The position numbers and the translations under genes are program-made. From assembly GCA_013399695.1 (NCBI GenBank), contig VXAU01000691.1, positions 124,001 to 188,000 of the forward strand: a stretch of 64,000 nucleotides of DNA, given 5' to 3'. Source of the DNA: Formicarius rufipectus (Eukaryota; Chordata; Aves; Passeriformes; Formicariidae). Below the pieces are notes generated by a model. That model made no database searches. It was not told the origin of the DNA and was given only the letters and a program-made list of their open reading frames with translations. This document shows, piece by piece, positions 36,182 to 50,267 of the stretch. Position 1 is the stretch's first letter. Each line of letters starts with the position of its first letter.

Positions 36182-37662
36182 TCTTTGTATTTTAACACCC
36201 AGTGATGGAAAAACTGCAGGTGTTTTCCATTCACTGCTTTTCCAGGTTTTGCATTGAATTCTGTAAGTCTTGGGCAACTGTAACGTTTTTGAATGCAATT
36301 CATTTGTAATAGTTAAGCCCACAGTGGTTCTCTGACTGGCTATTTCTAAATCTCAGTAAAGTCTCCCTTGTTCTGGTATCCCAGGGACATTTAGCTGTTA
36401 CGTGTAAAGAAAAAATTACTCAAACCACAACAGCAAAGTCATCATGACCGTGCATCCCCCTGTAGAGGCAGATCAGGAGATCCGTAATTCCTACATTCTC
36501 CCATGTGAACACACAATTCCTTGAGCACAAATTGGACCCCCCCAAAGCTCATGCATTTCCTGAGGCATTAGCCCCTCCTTTCCCCTATGCTCCTGCCTCT
36601 TTCAGATCAAAACAAGTCTTTCAGACTTGCACACGCAAGTCTGAGCACAATAAAACCCCCGATCACGATGAAGCTGCTGCATAAACCTGAATTATCACCC
36701 TCTCAGCCACGCTGTAAAATCCACACGAAGAACGAGGCAGTGCAGCACACCAGGGAAGATCTGCATCCCTGCTTGACTTCTGAGGTCCCAGCACCCCCTG
36801 AGACTCTTCTGCTCTGCTGATCACACCAGAACAGCACTAGGAGGTTCCAGGAGAGCTGAGCTGCTCCAGCCAGCCCTCCTGTCGGGCTCAGAGCTGCCCT
36901 GGTGGGGTCTGAGCGCTGCCCAGTCTGTCACACCATGTCCCTGTCTGTGCCACCTCTGGGACACCACACCAACACCCCCTCACGTCTTACAAAGCCATCG
37001 TTTTCAAGACCTTTGGGTGCTGATGATTATTTTGGCCTTTTCCCAGGGTTTTTTTTTTTTCTTTCTCTTTTTCTTCATTGTTTTCTTCAATGATAAAAGA
37101 CAGGCCAAAATCAGTAGAACAGTGTGTTGCACCAGCATGAAACACTGCTCAGCCACTTGCTCTGATTAGACAAAACTGATGCAGTGGAATTTGAATTTCA
37201 CTGGGAATCCACAACTTAAAGGTATGGAAAATTGAGGGGGTACATACTTTATTTTTACTTGTTTGGAAAAAAAAAAAAAAAGCAGCAGCTTTATCAAACA
37301 TTGTAAACACTTTGGCTGCCGACAACCCTCTTCAAACATCAACTACTATAATTTCTCACACATTTACATAATACTGGCTGATTAAGCCATCAGAATTTTC
37401 ATTGGTGCTTGCTGCAGAAGTCAGAAATGAAAACACAGTTTGCAGTGGTTTGGCCTCTTAAGATTTTGACATTGGAGTGTAAGAAAGAGTGAAATGGCTA
37501 ATCTGAAGCATGGAGGGGAATATTCTCCTCAGTTGCTAATTCCCTCATTCACACATAATTCAGCTCCTGTTTCCCGGTGCAAAGTCTGCACAGGGACTTT
37601 CTGCTGGTTGTTAAGAGATGCTAAAATGGCTTGTGTGAGTTTGAGAACAAACCAACACACCC

Positions 37663-37698
37663 CTTGCCTTGTTTCTTGCCTTGTTTCTTGCCTTGTTT
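37663..37698. repeat. Three exact copies of a 12-mer
   Basis: CTTGCCTTGTTT is repeated three times without a mismatch, then breaks into GCCTC. The identity suggests recent slippage or variable copy number between individuals. Confidence 0.95.
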
Positions 37699-38703
37699 GC
37701 CTCAATGTATGAATTCTTTCCAACCTACAAAAGACTAAAGCAAGATCGACTGTGATGGGGATGAGAGGGGAGGCTCAAAAAGGTGTCTGTACAACCTTGA
37801 GGAATTCTTTCTAAATAGACCTACTGATGCAGGTCATCAATCCTGCAGTTTTGGCCAAAGGGATGAGATTCTCCCAGCCCAGGTAGGCATTGCTTACGGT
37901 AGGACTATGTTGGAAAACAATGAAAAGCATTTCAGTCCCTGCAAATTGTGGCCACAGACACCTTGAGGCTCCTGCAACAACAAAAAAAATATGTTATTTG
38001 TTTTGATATATTTACTTCTCTTCCTCCTTTAAATGCTGCTTGTTACTCAGCTTCCACTGTAATTGCTGTTCTTATTTCTGTGATTACAGTTTGCAGATAT
38101 CTTTTAAAATAACAAACAAATAAAGGTTAATTTTTGCAAGAGAAGCACCTCAAAAGCAAATACATATGAAAGAAAAAAAGGGGGAAAAGAGAATGATGAT
38201 CAAGAGATGAAAGCAGTGATTTTCCTTCTGGTTGTAACACTGATATGATGGCTGTAATATAAAGACAGCAGATATTTTTATTTTAATAATAATTACATGC
38301 TGTCATTGAAAAGTTAAGTAGCATTTCAAATCACAAGGTGACGTCGACAGGATTCACAGAAAATGCCAGTAATATTGTGCCAAAAATGTGCCAAGAACTG
38401 ATGTGAGAGGTTTGGAGCCCCTCACGATGTAGCCATTGAGGAGGTCACCACCTGAGCAGTTCAGTGAACCTTTGGTTACAGTGATGGCAATTCCTGCTTC
38501 CCTGGCAGAGGAATTCAGAAAATTAAATAAAACTGTGTGTCTGATTGTTTACTGAACTCTGCTTTGTATTGAAGGACATGCACAAGGCTGACAAAATGAC
38601 AAAATGAGAAAAGTGTTTTCTCTTTATTGATAGAATCTTTGTGGTTGTCACACGTATGTTTCTTGGTGGGAACTCAATAAAGCCCCCAACTCAACCCTCC
38701 CAC

Positions 38704-38741
38704 CCCAAAAAACAACAAAAACAACCAACCAACCAACCAAA
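38704..38741 (+). repeat. A/C-rich simple tract with (CCAA)n
   Basis: CCAAAAAACAACAAAAACAA followed by four CCAA units. Confidence 0.85.
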
Positions 38742-40512
38742 TAGACCTGTTTGAGAGTTATTGTGGGCTCACAGTCATGTTTCCCAATTAGAAGCAACTC
38801 TCCTTCCCCTTTGTGGCAAGTAAGACATTTATCTAAGGATTAGAAATAAATGAAATAAATAGGAATAAATAAACCCAAAACAGCATCTTTTGCCTGTTCC
38901 CAGTGAATATTAGTTCACATCAGTTGGAACCAAATCATGAGCATGGAATGTGCCACCTGGCTTTCTCTTTTGATGTCCATTGGAGACTCTAAGTCCTGCT
39001 CGTACCTGTCAAACCTGCTCTGCTCTGGCTGAAAGGGCCTTCAGTCTCCTGGATTTCCCAGATATTTAATCTAATCAATCATTACACAACAGCCAGAAAG
39101 GCAGAGAGCTTTCTACTTTGGTCAGTCACTCTTCCAACTTGTATTTCCAAGAGCCTGGTTTTTGGTTGTGTGCCTTGATGGAAGTCTGACATGTTTGGCC
39201 AACAGAGTCCTCTGGGGCTTGAACCCAACCCCCAGTGACAGTGATTGTGAGCTGAAGGCAATCCCCACAAGTCACATCTCAAACATTTACCCATCATCAC
39301 CGGCCTTAGGTGTCCCATCTAGCAAATCTTCTCTGCATTATCACATTTCTGGTTAATTCAGGGCCACAGCTCTCATTGCTGGACTGTCTGACATAAATAT
39401 ATCCTGGTACCTGTTTCATTTGCATGTGGAATTCTGTCTTCACAGCATGAAATATCTTGTCCTACTTGTCCTATTTAAAAGTTGTTCTGAGATCCAGTCA
39501 ACTAGAAAAGATGGATTAATTAACAGAATGGCCCTCATGTGTTAGCAAATATGAAGCAAAAACACGTCATCATGTAACAGTTTCAAATATTTCCAAAATA
39601 AACTCTTATTGAAAAGAATAATGCAATTCTGAGCTAAATAATTGTTCCTCTTATAACATCATCCATCTTATTGAAAATTTTAAAGTGTGCAGAACATGGA
39701 ACAATACTGCTCTTACATTGTGAAAGCAGATTTTAAAACTGATTCATTTCCCTGTCAGACTATCTGCCTAATGCCAGACAGCTTCTCTGAACATCTTTCA
39801 GCCTCCCTCTCCCCTCCAAAATGCTGGTGATAAAACTGCTCTCCCCTCTGCTCCCTTCTCTCCCCTTGTGGTGGCAAGAAAAACAGAGGAAGAGAGGCTG
39901 TCTCTCCTACAGTGATTTTACAGCGTAGTGTGTGGTGTTTAGTACAACACAACTCAACCTCTTCATCTATTTTTAATTAAAAAAAATGATAGTTTTCCTC
40001 TGCTGTAAAACAGACAGTGTTGACAGTAAGTAACAGGTACCTCTTGTTGTGGACTCCAGAGGCAGCTCCCCCCAGTCTGACAGGACTCAGACTTCCATCT
40101 GCAGCCAGGCCTGCACTGCATTTTCCTTCCCATCACTCTCAAACATTTCAGCCTCTGTCAATGCTACTTTAGGGAATCTCATTATAATAGATTATGCATG
40201 TTTTATATGTTGCCTTGGAGAGCTGCATATTTTAATGCCCATACATCTCACCCAGAAATACTTGATCTGCCAGTTTTGCTTTATCTACCCTTCATAGATA
40301 ATTTGCTTTCTGAACTGAGCTAAAAAGAGATTTTAAGTGATTTTAATACAGGAAGAAATCCAGCAGCTGGAGCCAACTGTTAAAAAATTTGAAGCCCTAT
40401 TAATTTTTTATCTCATGTCCAAAAGGACACTGCTTTGTGTAGATTATACAGGCATATTCAAATAAGTTTGGAAAAGAAGCTTCAGACCTTGTTCTCAGAA
40501 TAATTTTAAGTA

Positions 40513-41238
40513 ATGGATAACGATGCCCAGGAAAAGATGAGTGGGGAAAAAAAAAAAAGGCCAAGAAAAATCTATTTTGATCAAGCAGTTAACTACAGAA
40601 GCCTGTCAAACACATGCATTTCCCTTTCTCTAAGAGCAGGCTCAATTAAAGAACACATCCCCCCAGAGACAGCTGCATGGCAGCACACCAAAGCAGCAGA
40701 CACACAGGTGACTCCTCTGGTTTCTGTACCCCCAACCCCTCCTGTCCAGGCTGGGGCCCTTGACAGTGAGAGCAGACTCATTCTAAAGGCATGTGCTGGG
40801 CTTCATCCTCCCTCAGCATCTCAAGCCATCAGGATGGTGGCAGAATTTCACACAGAGACTAAAAGATTTATAGTGCTCAGCCTTGCAGGGCTTGCAAAGG
40901 TTTTCAGAGATGACCAAAGCGGCTCTTGTTTCATGCGCTTGATAATTGTATCATCCAAGCCCAGTCGGTCTGTTTACAGAGATGAAACTTCACAAAAGTT
41001 AAATGGCAGGAGTCTTTATTCTAGATTTTTGACCTTTCTCTTTAAATTCTCATTGCATAGGACAAAGGACATAAATTTTTTATATTCCCACTGCAGCTCG
41101 GATCTTTTTTTCCTCTTTCAAAGTTTTCCCTGTCAAAAACCCCTAATCCTACCCACTTATTGCGTGACTTTATTCAGTATTCTCCAAAACTTGAACTGCA
41201 CCTCAGAAAACAGCATTGCTAAACAGCAAAGCCTGTAA
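40513..41238 (+). CDS. Hypothetical 241-residue open frame, longest outside repeats
   Basis: An ATG preceded closely by an in-frame TAA opens 241 codons to a TAA. The product starts acidic then strongly basic (EKMSGEKKKRPRKIYF), has a proline-rich stretch (PLVSVPPTPPVQAG, about residues 68-81) and becomes hydrophobic and phenylalanine-rich towards the end. A/G is favoured at first codon positions in roughly the first two thirds. A frame this long is somewhat unexpected: about 0.1 would be expected by a simple 3/64 stop model over six frames. No domain, paralogue, promoter or splice structure is recognised, and the lysine run comes from a 12-base A tract. It could be a lineage-specific or noncoding-RNA ORF, or chance. 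Confidence 0.15.
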   Translation: MDNDAQEKMSGEKKKRPRKIYFDQAVNYRSLSNTCISLSLRAGSIKEHIPPETAAWQHTKAADTQVTPLVSVPPTPPVQAGALDSESRLILKACAGLHPPSASQAIRMVAEFHTETKRFIVLSLAGLAKVFRDDQSGSCFMRLIIVSSKPSRSVYRDETSQKLNGRSLYSRFLTFLFKFSLHRTKDINFLYSHCSSDLFFLFQSFPCQKPLILPTYCVTLFSILQNLNCTSENSIAKQQSL

Positions 41239-44200
41239 CAGTATCCCCTACCACCTTGAAATGGCAAAGCTCCAGATCCCTTGGTATATGAACAAAAAGC
41301 ACTGCTCCTATAAAAATGAAAGAAAATAATGTCAAAATCCTGATAAGAAATTTCAAAGTGAGAGCAAAGTTAATTTTTCACTAGTCTAGTCCACCACTGA
41401 GGATCAACACACATACACATATAAAAGCTGCAGCTTACCTTGAAGAAGTTTGGTGGCACATCCTTTCACAAAGCAGAAGTGTTCCCTAGTCCCCAAAAAT
41501 GCATGAAAAGAAAATGTGTGCTCCGAGTCATCACTCACAACAAGGTTGGCTGAACCCACTCAAGACTTACGTGGATCTTAATAAGGCAGAAAGAGTCACC
41601 TGTACCAGTGAAGTTGTGAAAATATTGCTTATGCTCCTATTACCAAATTTATTATTACTGCTTCATGTTTATCAAGAGCAGATCCTTGTCACTTGAGGGG
41701 CAGGATAAGTTAGAGAAGTTCAAAACTGAAAATAAGACTAATTCCTTTCAGTAATTTATGTTCTGTCAGCATCTTTCTTGGAACATATTGTCGTTGCATT
41801 CCTCGCCTAGAAATGCTTTGACAAAAGAAAGCAATGGACCAAGCTGCCACAGGAAATTGGGCACTTGGTTTTTCCAGGAACTCTCCTATTCCTGCAGCAT
41901 TACCTGGTAAAGGAAAGTTGGGAATAATTACATCCAGCTTGCCATGATGCAGAACAACAGAATGACTGATGAGTTAGAAACACCTCTCAATTGAAATTAC
42001 ATGAAGAACAAAAGACCTGTTGCACTTCTCTGTGTAAATAGAACCACTTGTAATGCCAGTCAGAAATTCTATTTACATCCCAAATTATCTTTTTTTTTTT
42101 AATAACACTGAAATCACATTCTTTCCAATTATATCTCTCACTCACAATAGGCACTCTATAATCTATAGAATCCCTAGGAAAGCCATCAAGATTCATTTCA
42201 CTCCCTGCAACGAAAATAAACAAAATATACCTTTCATGGGCACGTAGGGCTTTATCCCCAGTTTTCATATTCCACTAATATACCCAGTTACCAAAAGAAA
42301 GACATTTAACACTGACCTTGGGTTGTCTTGGAGCTGTCCATGGTTTCACAGCCAGCACACAAGCTTAGGAAAGAACTGTACAAGAGCTGTGCATATTCCG
42401 ATCATTTAGGGAAGAGAAATAAATTTAGAAGGCTCATGTGAAGCTCAGTATTCTGTGTTTCTGTGATTTAAGTACCAGGTGGTTGCAATGTACAGGAATT
42501 CAGTTTCTTCTCTCCTATTCAGCACTTTTAAGACTGGATTTTGAGTAGTCAGGACAATCCATTCCATGGTTGGCCTCCTAGCACAGTATGTCCTGAAGTA
42601 ATGTCTCAACACTTTGTCATTTAATGCATAGGGCAAAGGAATCTCATTTCCAAAACTCAAGTTCAAATAAACTGAAAGGGATTTTAAACAGAACTATGAA
42701 AAAAACCCCAAGCAAAACAATAGAATGTGATGATCAATCAGCAGTTCAGATCTTTCATTAGTTCTGTTTGATGTTTGTCTGCACGTTGGGGTTTTATTTG
42801 CTTCTTTGGTTGGTTGGTTTGGTTCTGTTAGTAAAACTAAATGTGGAAGGGAATCAGTAAATTAAATGTTGCCTGCTCATGCCACATACAGGTATCATAG
42901 ATAAGTTATTGGTTTTAAAATGCACTTTAATTCAAATTGTGTTACAAGACAAGCAAAGAGTGCAAAAATACAGTTGAGTTTGTAAGATTAAGAATATTAT
43001 ACAAAAGAACAAGCTCTGCAGAATATGTTGCATGATAAATGCCACCATAAGTCCCTAGGAAAAGCAGAAAGATTTCCAAAAATGTCACATTTTTCATGGC
43101 CATCCTGTTATTCACTTGTACAGAAGAGCTTTTCAACCTCCCACTCATACATCGAAGAGAAACTTCTCACCAACAGCACAAACCTCTCCAGCACAAATCT
43201 CCAACCAAATGCAGAGTAACATTAATCAGACTGAATTCTGGTTACAGAGAGCAGCAGAGAAGAACTCATCAGGTGTATTGCCTGTTAACTAACTTAAATA
43301 CCACTTATTTTTAGTAAGTGCACTCCATGTGTTCCTTCTCCAGGGAGTTGCTTCTAATAACACCTCTATCTCCTGAAATCCAGGCTGTGGAAACACTTCA
43401 GAATTCCTACTCAGCCTCCCCAGGGCAAAACTGAATTCAATGTGAAACCTCATGGAGCTGGAACATCAATTATTAAAAAACTCAATCAAAAAGCCCCAAC
43501 TATTCTTGCAGTCATGTTGTGTCATCAGAGTTCAGTTGGGACTGTCCCAAGTGCAAAGGAAACAAGGAACACTTGGTGTGTAAAAGGAACGCGCTGGATG
43601 TGGCACTGAGGGTGCTGCAGACACCACACCAGGGATGCCCCTGAAGGCTGATCTGGGTGACTGCACAGGGTTTTTAATTATTATTATTATTTTTTAAATC
43701 TTCCAAGGGGAGGTGAACTCTGTTCTGTGAACTTTTGTCAGAATCAGAGCAGAGATTTTCATAATTGGCACTCCCTCAGCCTGTTGTTTTCTTCACTTTC
43801 AGTCCAAAGGCATTGAAAAAGGGTTTGGAATATTTTCATATGTTCAAAATTGCCAGAAGCTCTTATTTTCACCATAATCCCTTATTTTCACCATAATCCC
43901 TTATTTTCACCATAATCCTTATGAGTGACAGCTTTGGTGAGGACAAACAACAGTGAATGCTACTGAAATATGCTTTGGTGTGTACACAGGATGGTCATGA
44001 GGCAGTGGGCAGGAAAAAACAGAAACACAACCAATGTGGGACCCCTTTTCTGAGATTTCCTGATGCTGAAGAACCTCTAAACAGACAGAAACAGTCTCTG
44101 TATGTTTTTCCCACTTACAGGTGTCTCAGTGGTTGGTAAAAGCTGCTCCCCCATGACCCATCTGTGCTAACACCCCTGGAAAGCAAAATTTCAGAAAGCT

Positions 44201-44440
44201 TTAGGATGTCCAAACCCAAATTTGATGTAATAAACCACCTTCAGTGTGCAAGAATATGCTCCCAGCTAGAGACTGCATCTACTTGAATTCTGAGAGTATC
44301 TGAACAAATGGGTGATTTGGTACAAAAGAAAAAGGCCACTATAATTAAATCCATCAGATAATCTGGTTTCCCATTACACCTGTTATGGTAGGGAGGGATT
44401 GCAACTGAAAAGGGAGAAATATCACCAATTATCTTGATGT
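41239..44440. other. AT-rich unique sequence
   Basis: No recognised gene. A T/G-rich patch at 42786-42830 and an exact 19-bp triple repeat at 43862-43918 are present. Confidence 0.5.
43862..43918. repeat. Three exact copies of a 19-mer
   Basis: CTTATTTTCACCATAATCC occurs three times head to tail (43862, 43881, 43900) without a mismatch. This indicates a young local amplification. Confidence 0.95.
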
Positions 44441-44597
44441 TAGTTGGTTTTGGTTTTATTTTTTTGTTTTGTTTTTGGTTTTGTTTTGGGGTTCTTTTGT
44501 GTTTGTTTTTGTTGTTTTGGTTTTGTTTTGGCTTTTTTGTTTGTTTTTGTTTGTTTTTTGGGTTTTTTGTTGGGTTTTTTGTTTTTTTTTTTTTTTT
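44441..44597 (+). repeat. T/G-rich low-complexity tract ending in T16
   Basis: About 155 bases of TTTTG/TTTGG units ending in sixteen T. It is similar in kind to the tracts at 33731 and 50819, and to the complement of 35345. Confidence 0.9.
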
Positions 44598-47500
44598 CAA
44601 ATAAAGGAACTGTGCTCCAGGAGCATTATAAGCAGATGAAATCTAAGCAAATAGATAGTTTGAATATTTCCTCCAAATTCAGAAATGTCACCTCATAATT
44701 ATTTTGTCAAAAGAATTGCATGAGCTGAGAATGTCCTGGAACAAAATAACATAATTTTAACTTTGCAATTGAGCAGATGTTCAGCTAATGCCAACTTGCA
44801 AGGCACAGAAAATCCAACCTGGAAAAGAAGAATATTCTGTTTACTTCTCTACCATTATTTCATCTTGATCTGCCCTAGGTATTAGATGTTCCAGTTTTCT
44901 CTGGATCTTCTATGTGTGGGTAGCACTCAAAATCCAATTCTGTGTTATAAAACTTCCCACAAGGTTTAATTGTTAGTGAAGCCCATTTGATTGCTTCGCT
45001 GTTTTAACCCGAAGTGTTTACTCTCAATTTTCAATATCTAGAGCATTTTGCAACTTGTGTTGTTCCTGTTGACAGAAATCCAAGTCCTAGAAGTAAAACC
45101 CATCAGACAACATGATTACATGATCAAGTCCTTCCTGGAGAGGACCATGGAAACAGGTTAGAGACAGATGGGATGTGCTTCAAAGCTCAGTGTCTGCAGG
45201 GATCAGGGAGATGTTTATGACTGCTGGGTTTGGACATATTCTCTTATGTGATCCCAAGTCCTTTTGACAAAGCAGGCAAGGCATGGCAAGGAGCTGAATG
45301 GACCGTGTGCCAAGCACAAGCTGTCCTACCAGGAGGGGCAGCAAGATGACTTTTCACTGGCAGCAGAGTGTTTGGGTGTTTGGAGGATGGGACCCACACC
45401 CAGCTCTGCTTTGAAGAAGAAGATGTCATTATTTCTGGCCTTTTAATCTGGCTTTGAAATTGCGCACGGTGAGCACGTTCAGATGGAGACAGGTATCAAA
45501 TAACAGAGGAACAAATAAACATATTCTTTAGTTACACATTTTCTCTTTAAAGGTGTGTCTGCAGTGGCTGGATGAAAAATGTAATTATATTTCAGAACTA
45601 GCAGCATTTTCTTTAGTTGCTGAAAGTAACAAAAGGAGCCAGGGATAAAGCACAGCAGGGAAACAAAATCCCATGAAAAAGATACACTTTAAATAGGTTC
45701 AGTATATTGAAGTTTCTATACCTGTATCTAACAAATACATGGAGTCAGAATATCCTTTGTTGGACTGTTTTCACTAAAGAATCTGGTTTACTGCCTTTTT
45801 TCACCTCTGCATTATTTTAGTAAAGGGATAGTAAAATCTTTATTTCCAATTTTCACTTTCATTACCTTTCAGTGCCATCAGCAAAACTTTTGCTTAGAGG
45901 CTTTTCTTGTCAATTTTATCAGACAACTTTACTTAAGGCATCACTTTCATTTCAGTCACTGAGCTTAAATCTGCACCCATGTTCTCACTCCCTCTGCTCT
46001 GTGAAGAGCTTCTGTGACTGTTTAACAGAATAATTGCTTCAAAAAATTAAAATACTTCATGTTAGACTCAACCTCACCTTGAATACCTGCCAGCTGTCCT
46101 GAATGCACAGCTTAAAACACATATAGAGCAATCTAGATTTCCCCCATCCTTTGACAAGAATTAAATGGGGTGATTTTCAATTAAATGATGTAATACAGGT
46201 TCTTTAATCTCATTGTGCTAAAGACTTGATGGGCATAAAACAAAGTACTTCAGGAGAACTCTTTGGCTCTCACAGCATCTGAAATGACATGTTAAAGAGA
46301 TTGTGCCTAATAATAAAAGAAAGCCAAGGATATCCATTTCCTTAGGACTTATGCCCTCTTCATTAGGGACAAGTTTCTAATAAGAATACACTTTAAAATA
46401 AATAAATCTGTACAATACCGTTTGGATTTTCAATTCCAATAAAATAGTTTTATTATAAATATGCTAATAACCTGTTTTTTTTAATGAAACTGCTTGATAA
46501 AAGTGTATTTGTTTTGCATTATACTCTCAAAAAGTTGAGGTTTATATGTTAAATTATATACCATGTGCATTTTATAAGTACTGTCATTTTCTGCTGAGGT
46601 TGAAAAGTTACATAACTTTTCAGATGACAGCAGTAAAGTTGCATTCAGTCATGTGCACTGAGATGACAAATCCAGATTAAATTCCTATTTCTGGACGTTT
46701 TCCATCAATCATAGGTGAGACAAATCCAAACCTCAGTTCTTCCAACACCCCAAACTTCCAAATCCACTAATTATTGAATGTGAAGGAAAGCCATCCTTGA
46801 ATTTTGAAGTGAGATCACCTCAGAGATCAGGAATTCAGCAGCATCCTGGAGAGCAGCTGAGAAGTCCCTTTTCTTCCCTCCCCAGTTTATTTCAGTAAAA
46901 GGAGTGGCGTGTGTGTGTATTTATATTGGTTTCCACTGGTGGTACTGAAGAACCACCTCAGCACTTACTCCCCTTTCTCACCTTTCCTTTGACCTTTTAA
47001 ACAGAGTAAAACACCCTTCTTGTCAAGGCCAGAGAGAGGATGCTCTAAGTCCTGACTGGCAGTGAATTGGACAGAAACATTTGCACTGTGCAAGAACCAT
47101 AAAGAATCCCCACATTTTTGTGCAGCTGAACAGTTGGGTTAGTCTGTCTTTATTCAAGGAAACTATATAAGTTTTACTGGAAAAGCAAGACAGCAACTGG
47201 TGTTACTGGGCATTATTAGTTACAATCCAGTTAGTTATGTAACAATCTTAGATATTTGTGGCATGCACATTTTAGTATCCTTTGCAGTACCACACTTAAA
47301 GCATCCTCAGAGTCAGTGCTCAGCCTCCCTACTTCACTGAATGCCTAAAACACAGTCTGAACCATAAGAAAATGCTTTTATATTATTTTCTAAATGCAGT
47401 CTGCTCTGTTCATCCTTGGGTTTTTAAACTTTAAATTGCATAAGGCACATCTTATCCTGTAACCTCCATCCTGCGTAGGATTTGACATGAATGTCCTTTT

Positions 47501-50206
47501 TGAAATAAAATGGAATGGATAGTTATTTTCTGACTCTGAATTTGTTACATTTTTCAGCTGCTGTGGTGTAGAAAGAGTGTAGGGGAGCAGGGGGGCAAAA
47601 TGCTAATTCTCAGTTAGTTCCTGAACATAATGTAGTATCACATGGCTTTTACACACCTTCATCCCCAGGATTTTATTCCATTATCTCCCCACAATTCCAT
47701 CCCCTGTGCTTGTCATCTTGGTCTTTAGTAGGAAGAGAATAAGGAAGCTTCTGTTTTAGGGTCATGGCAAAATGCAGCATTTACTACAGTCAACAGAGCT
47801 CTCTTGATTTCCAAGGACACCACAAACAAAGCAATCCAAAATATGCTGAATGTAATCCTAATAAAATTCCTCTTTTTTTTTTGCTTTCAGACAGAGATTT
47901 ACCACTTATGCTTTCTCTGCTTAGTAAGGATCACATCATACCAGCCAGGATGGTGTTAAAATATTTAGTGCTGCCCTGACCCCATTAAGGTCTTAAGCAG
48001 AATTTTCAAGCCTTTAACTTGCATTAGTATTACTTTTGTTCGTGCAGTGACTCTTTGAGAGGCTGTTGCTTCTGCAATGAGTTTGTGTTTGAAAAGGCAG
48101 AGTTATGAGAATGCAGTCACAGTACACATGTTGCACCTGACAGATGACTCCTTTGAATGTGATGTACCTCATCTGAGCAGCGTTAAACAGCACTGAAAGC
48201 TTGTTTTCACACGACCTGACTCCTCTGCATGTAATTTCCTTCTCCCTGTAGAGAAAATGAATGTTAGTCTTTGCCACAGAGATTCCTCTGTGCATTGTCA
48301 CGCTCTGTGCTGGAAGCGCCGTGAAAGTGCCCTTCACGGCCCTACATCTGGAACAGCTGGGGGCTCTCTGGCTTCAGTGAGTTCCCAACTAGCACTTTGG
48401 GAGATTAAAATGATTTTTGTTGTTCTTTATGTACTTCTTATTTGACATTCCAGGTGCTCAATTAACATTGTGTTAAAGTGCATCTGACCAGGTTTGGTCT
48501 GGGGTACTCATGGATGGCTGATCAACATCACTGTTATTCTGGGCACCTCAGTGAGAAATCTGAGTGCTAAAATTCTCTTGATAGAACGTGTGTGATGAGC
48601 TGCTGGAGAAAATTTGTGGCTTTGGGATGCCATAAACTAAGACAATTTGTTAGGGCTGAAACATGAATTTTAGAAATTAATCGATGCACCAGTCAATGCT
48701 AAGAAAATCACTTCTGTGCATCTTGTAATAAATGGAAGAAGAGTTACATTCTCAGCTGAGCAATGCTTTTAAATTCAAATTCTCTTTTTCCAGAGTAATT
48801 GAACTGAGACATTTCCTACGTCAAAACGCTGAAGTCCACTATCTGCTACTTGTCTTCTCAAGACTCATAAAATCATAAACGAGTTCTACTCGTAGTCTTT
48901 CTGTTGGTGTAGTATTCAAGAAGACTCTTCTAATCAACATTTTATTGACAGGCAAATTTGCAAGAAAATCTCCTTCTATAAATACTGCTGCTTTAAAAAT
49001 CTCCCTGCCATTTATAAAAACTAAGCAGGAAACTGTGTTAGATTTGCTGCCTTCTCTGTCACAGAGAGTCCCCCAAGCAAAGCGTGACAGAACCTGTCCC
49101 ACCCCTGAGGCAGCAGTCCATGAGCTCCAGCTGGAGGTTCAGACAAGCTCACACACCTTCTACCCCTAACATGGACTTTGCCTTCACTCTCTGCTTGAGT
49201 TCACACTCTCAAATTCCAGATGTTTTCACATTTATAAACAGGTGTTTACAACACTGAACAGGTTTAGCTCAAACAGTAGTGAAAGTGAATATCCTGAGGA
49301 GCTTTTCTGACATCTCGTCACCAGTTCTCAGACTGTGTGGATTGAAAGCACTCAGTAGGAAAATACTTTAATGAAGTCCCATTTTACTGTGCAGTTATTT
49401 GTTTATGTTGGGATTTTGAAATGAAACATTTCCATGTAAATTATATTCTTGGTTTTAGACAAAAATCTTACCTTTCCAAATGTCTTTTATTTCTAAAGGA
49501 TGGAAAGACATTAGGAATGTCCTGTCTAAAAGTGATATTTCTGAGAGTATTTTCCTTGCCATCACATGTGAAGTAGAAGCTGCCATGTCCTGTATAACTT
49601 TATTTTCTTGCAAATAGACCGAAAAAGAGAGCCTGAGGGTACAGATGGGCTGCATGGCATACAAGAACAGTGTTTTATGTTGCTCTGCCTTTTTATTAAA
49701 AAAAAACCAACCAGCTAACACCCTTTACCCTGCTTATACATTTTCCCCCCTGTCAGTTATTCAGGACTGCATTTAATTAACACAGTTAAAAGGCTGGGGC
49801 TTTAATTGTGTAGTCCCTTAAATTCATTGAGTTGGTGGGGCTTTACTGCAAAGTAACTGCGACTATGGGATGAAGATCCCTTTTGTAGGACCCATAAATT
49901 AGGATGACAATATTCTTGCCTCTGGTTTTAAGGAATGCCACATCTTTCTTCAAAAGTGACTTTGCAGCAAGAATCCTGAAATGATAAAGTTTTAGTCATT
50001 ATAAATACATATTCTCTGGTTTCGCAATTATATTTTTAAAGGCAGAGAAGTCTTGGTTATATCAAGGTGAATTACGTTTGTGGACCTCTCAAATGTACTC
50101 ATTAACTCTGAAAAGCCTTTTTAGGCTCTGTTCTGTTATATCCTTCTTACTGGAAGATGTGAAGTCAGATTTCCTAGTTATTATTAAAATCTATGTCACA
50201 GTGTAC

Positions 50207-50209
<3 letters not shown>
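44598..50209. other. AT-rich unique sequence
   Basis: About 5.6 kb with very few frames above 60 codons, especially at 45450-47750, one of the most AT-rich parts of the window. No gene or repeat was recognised apart from a short GTGTGTGTGT run near 46909. Confidence 0.55.

Positions 50210-50267
<58 letters not shown>

Larger units (their letters stand above)
36182..40512. other. Unique sequence with scattered simple tracts
   Basis: No recognised gene. A 15-base A run lies near 37267-37281. A tandem 12-mer is at 37663-37698 and a CAAC/CCAA tract at 38704-38741. TGACGTCG at 38339-38346 is one base from a CRE palindrome. Confidence 0.5.

Noticed and set aside
43862..43918. Regular short repeats considered as a CRISPR-like array
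   Set aside because: The units are head to tail with no spacers, in a eukaryotic repeat landscape with no cas genes.
44241..44698. Frames of 119 and 84 codons rich in Lys/Asn/Gln or Phe/Val/Leu
   Set aside because: They are translations of the T/G-rich tract at 44441-44597.
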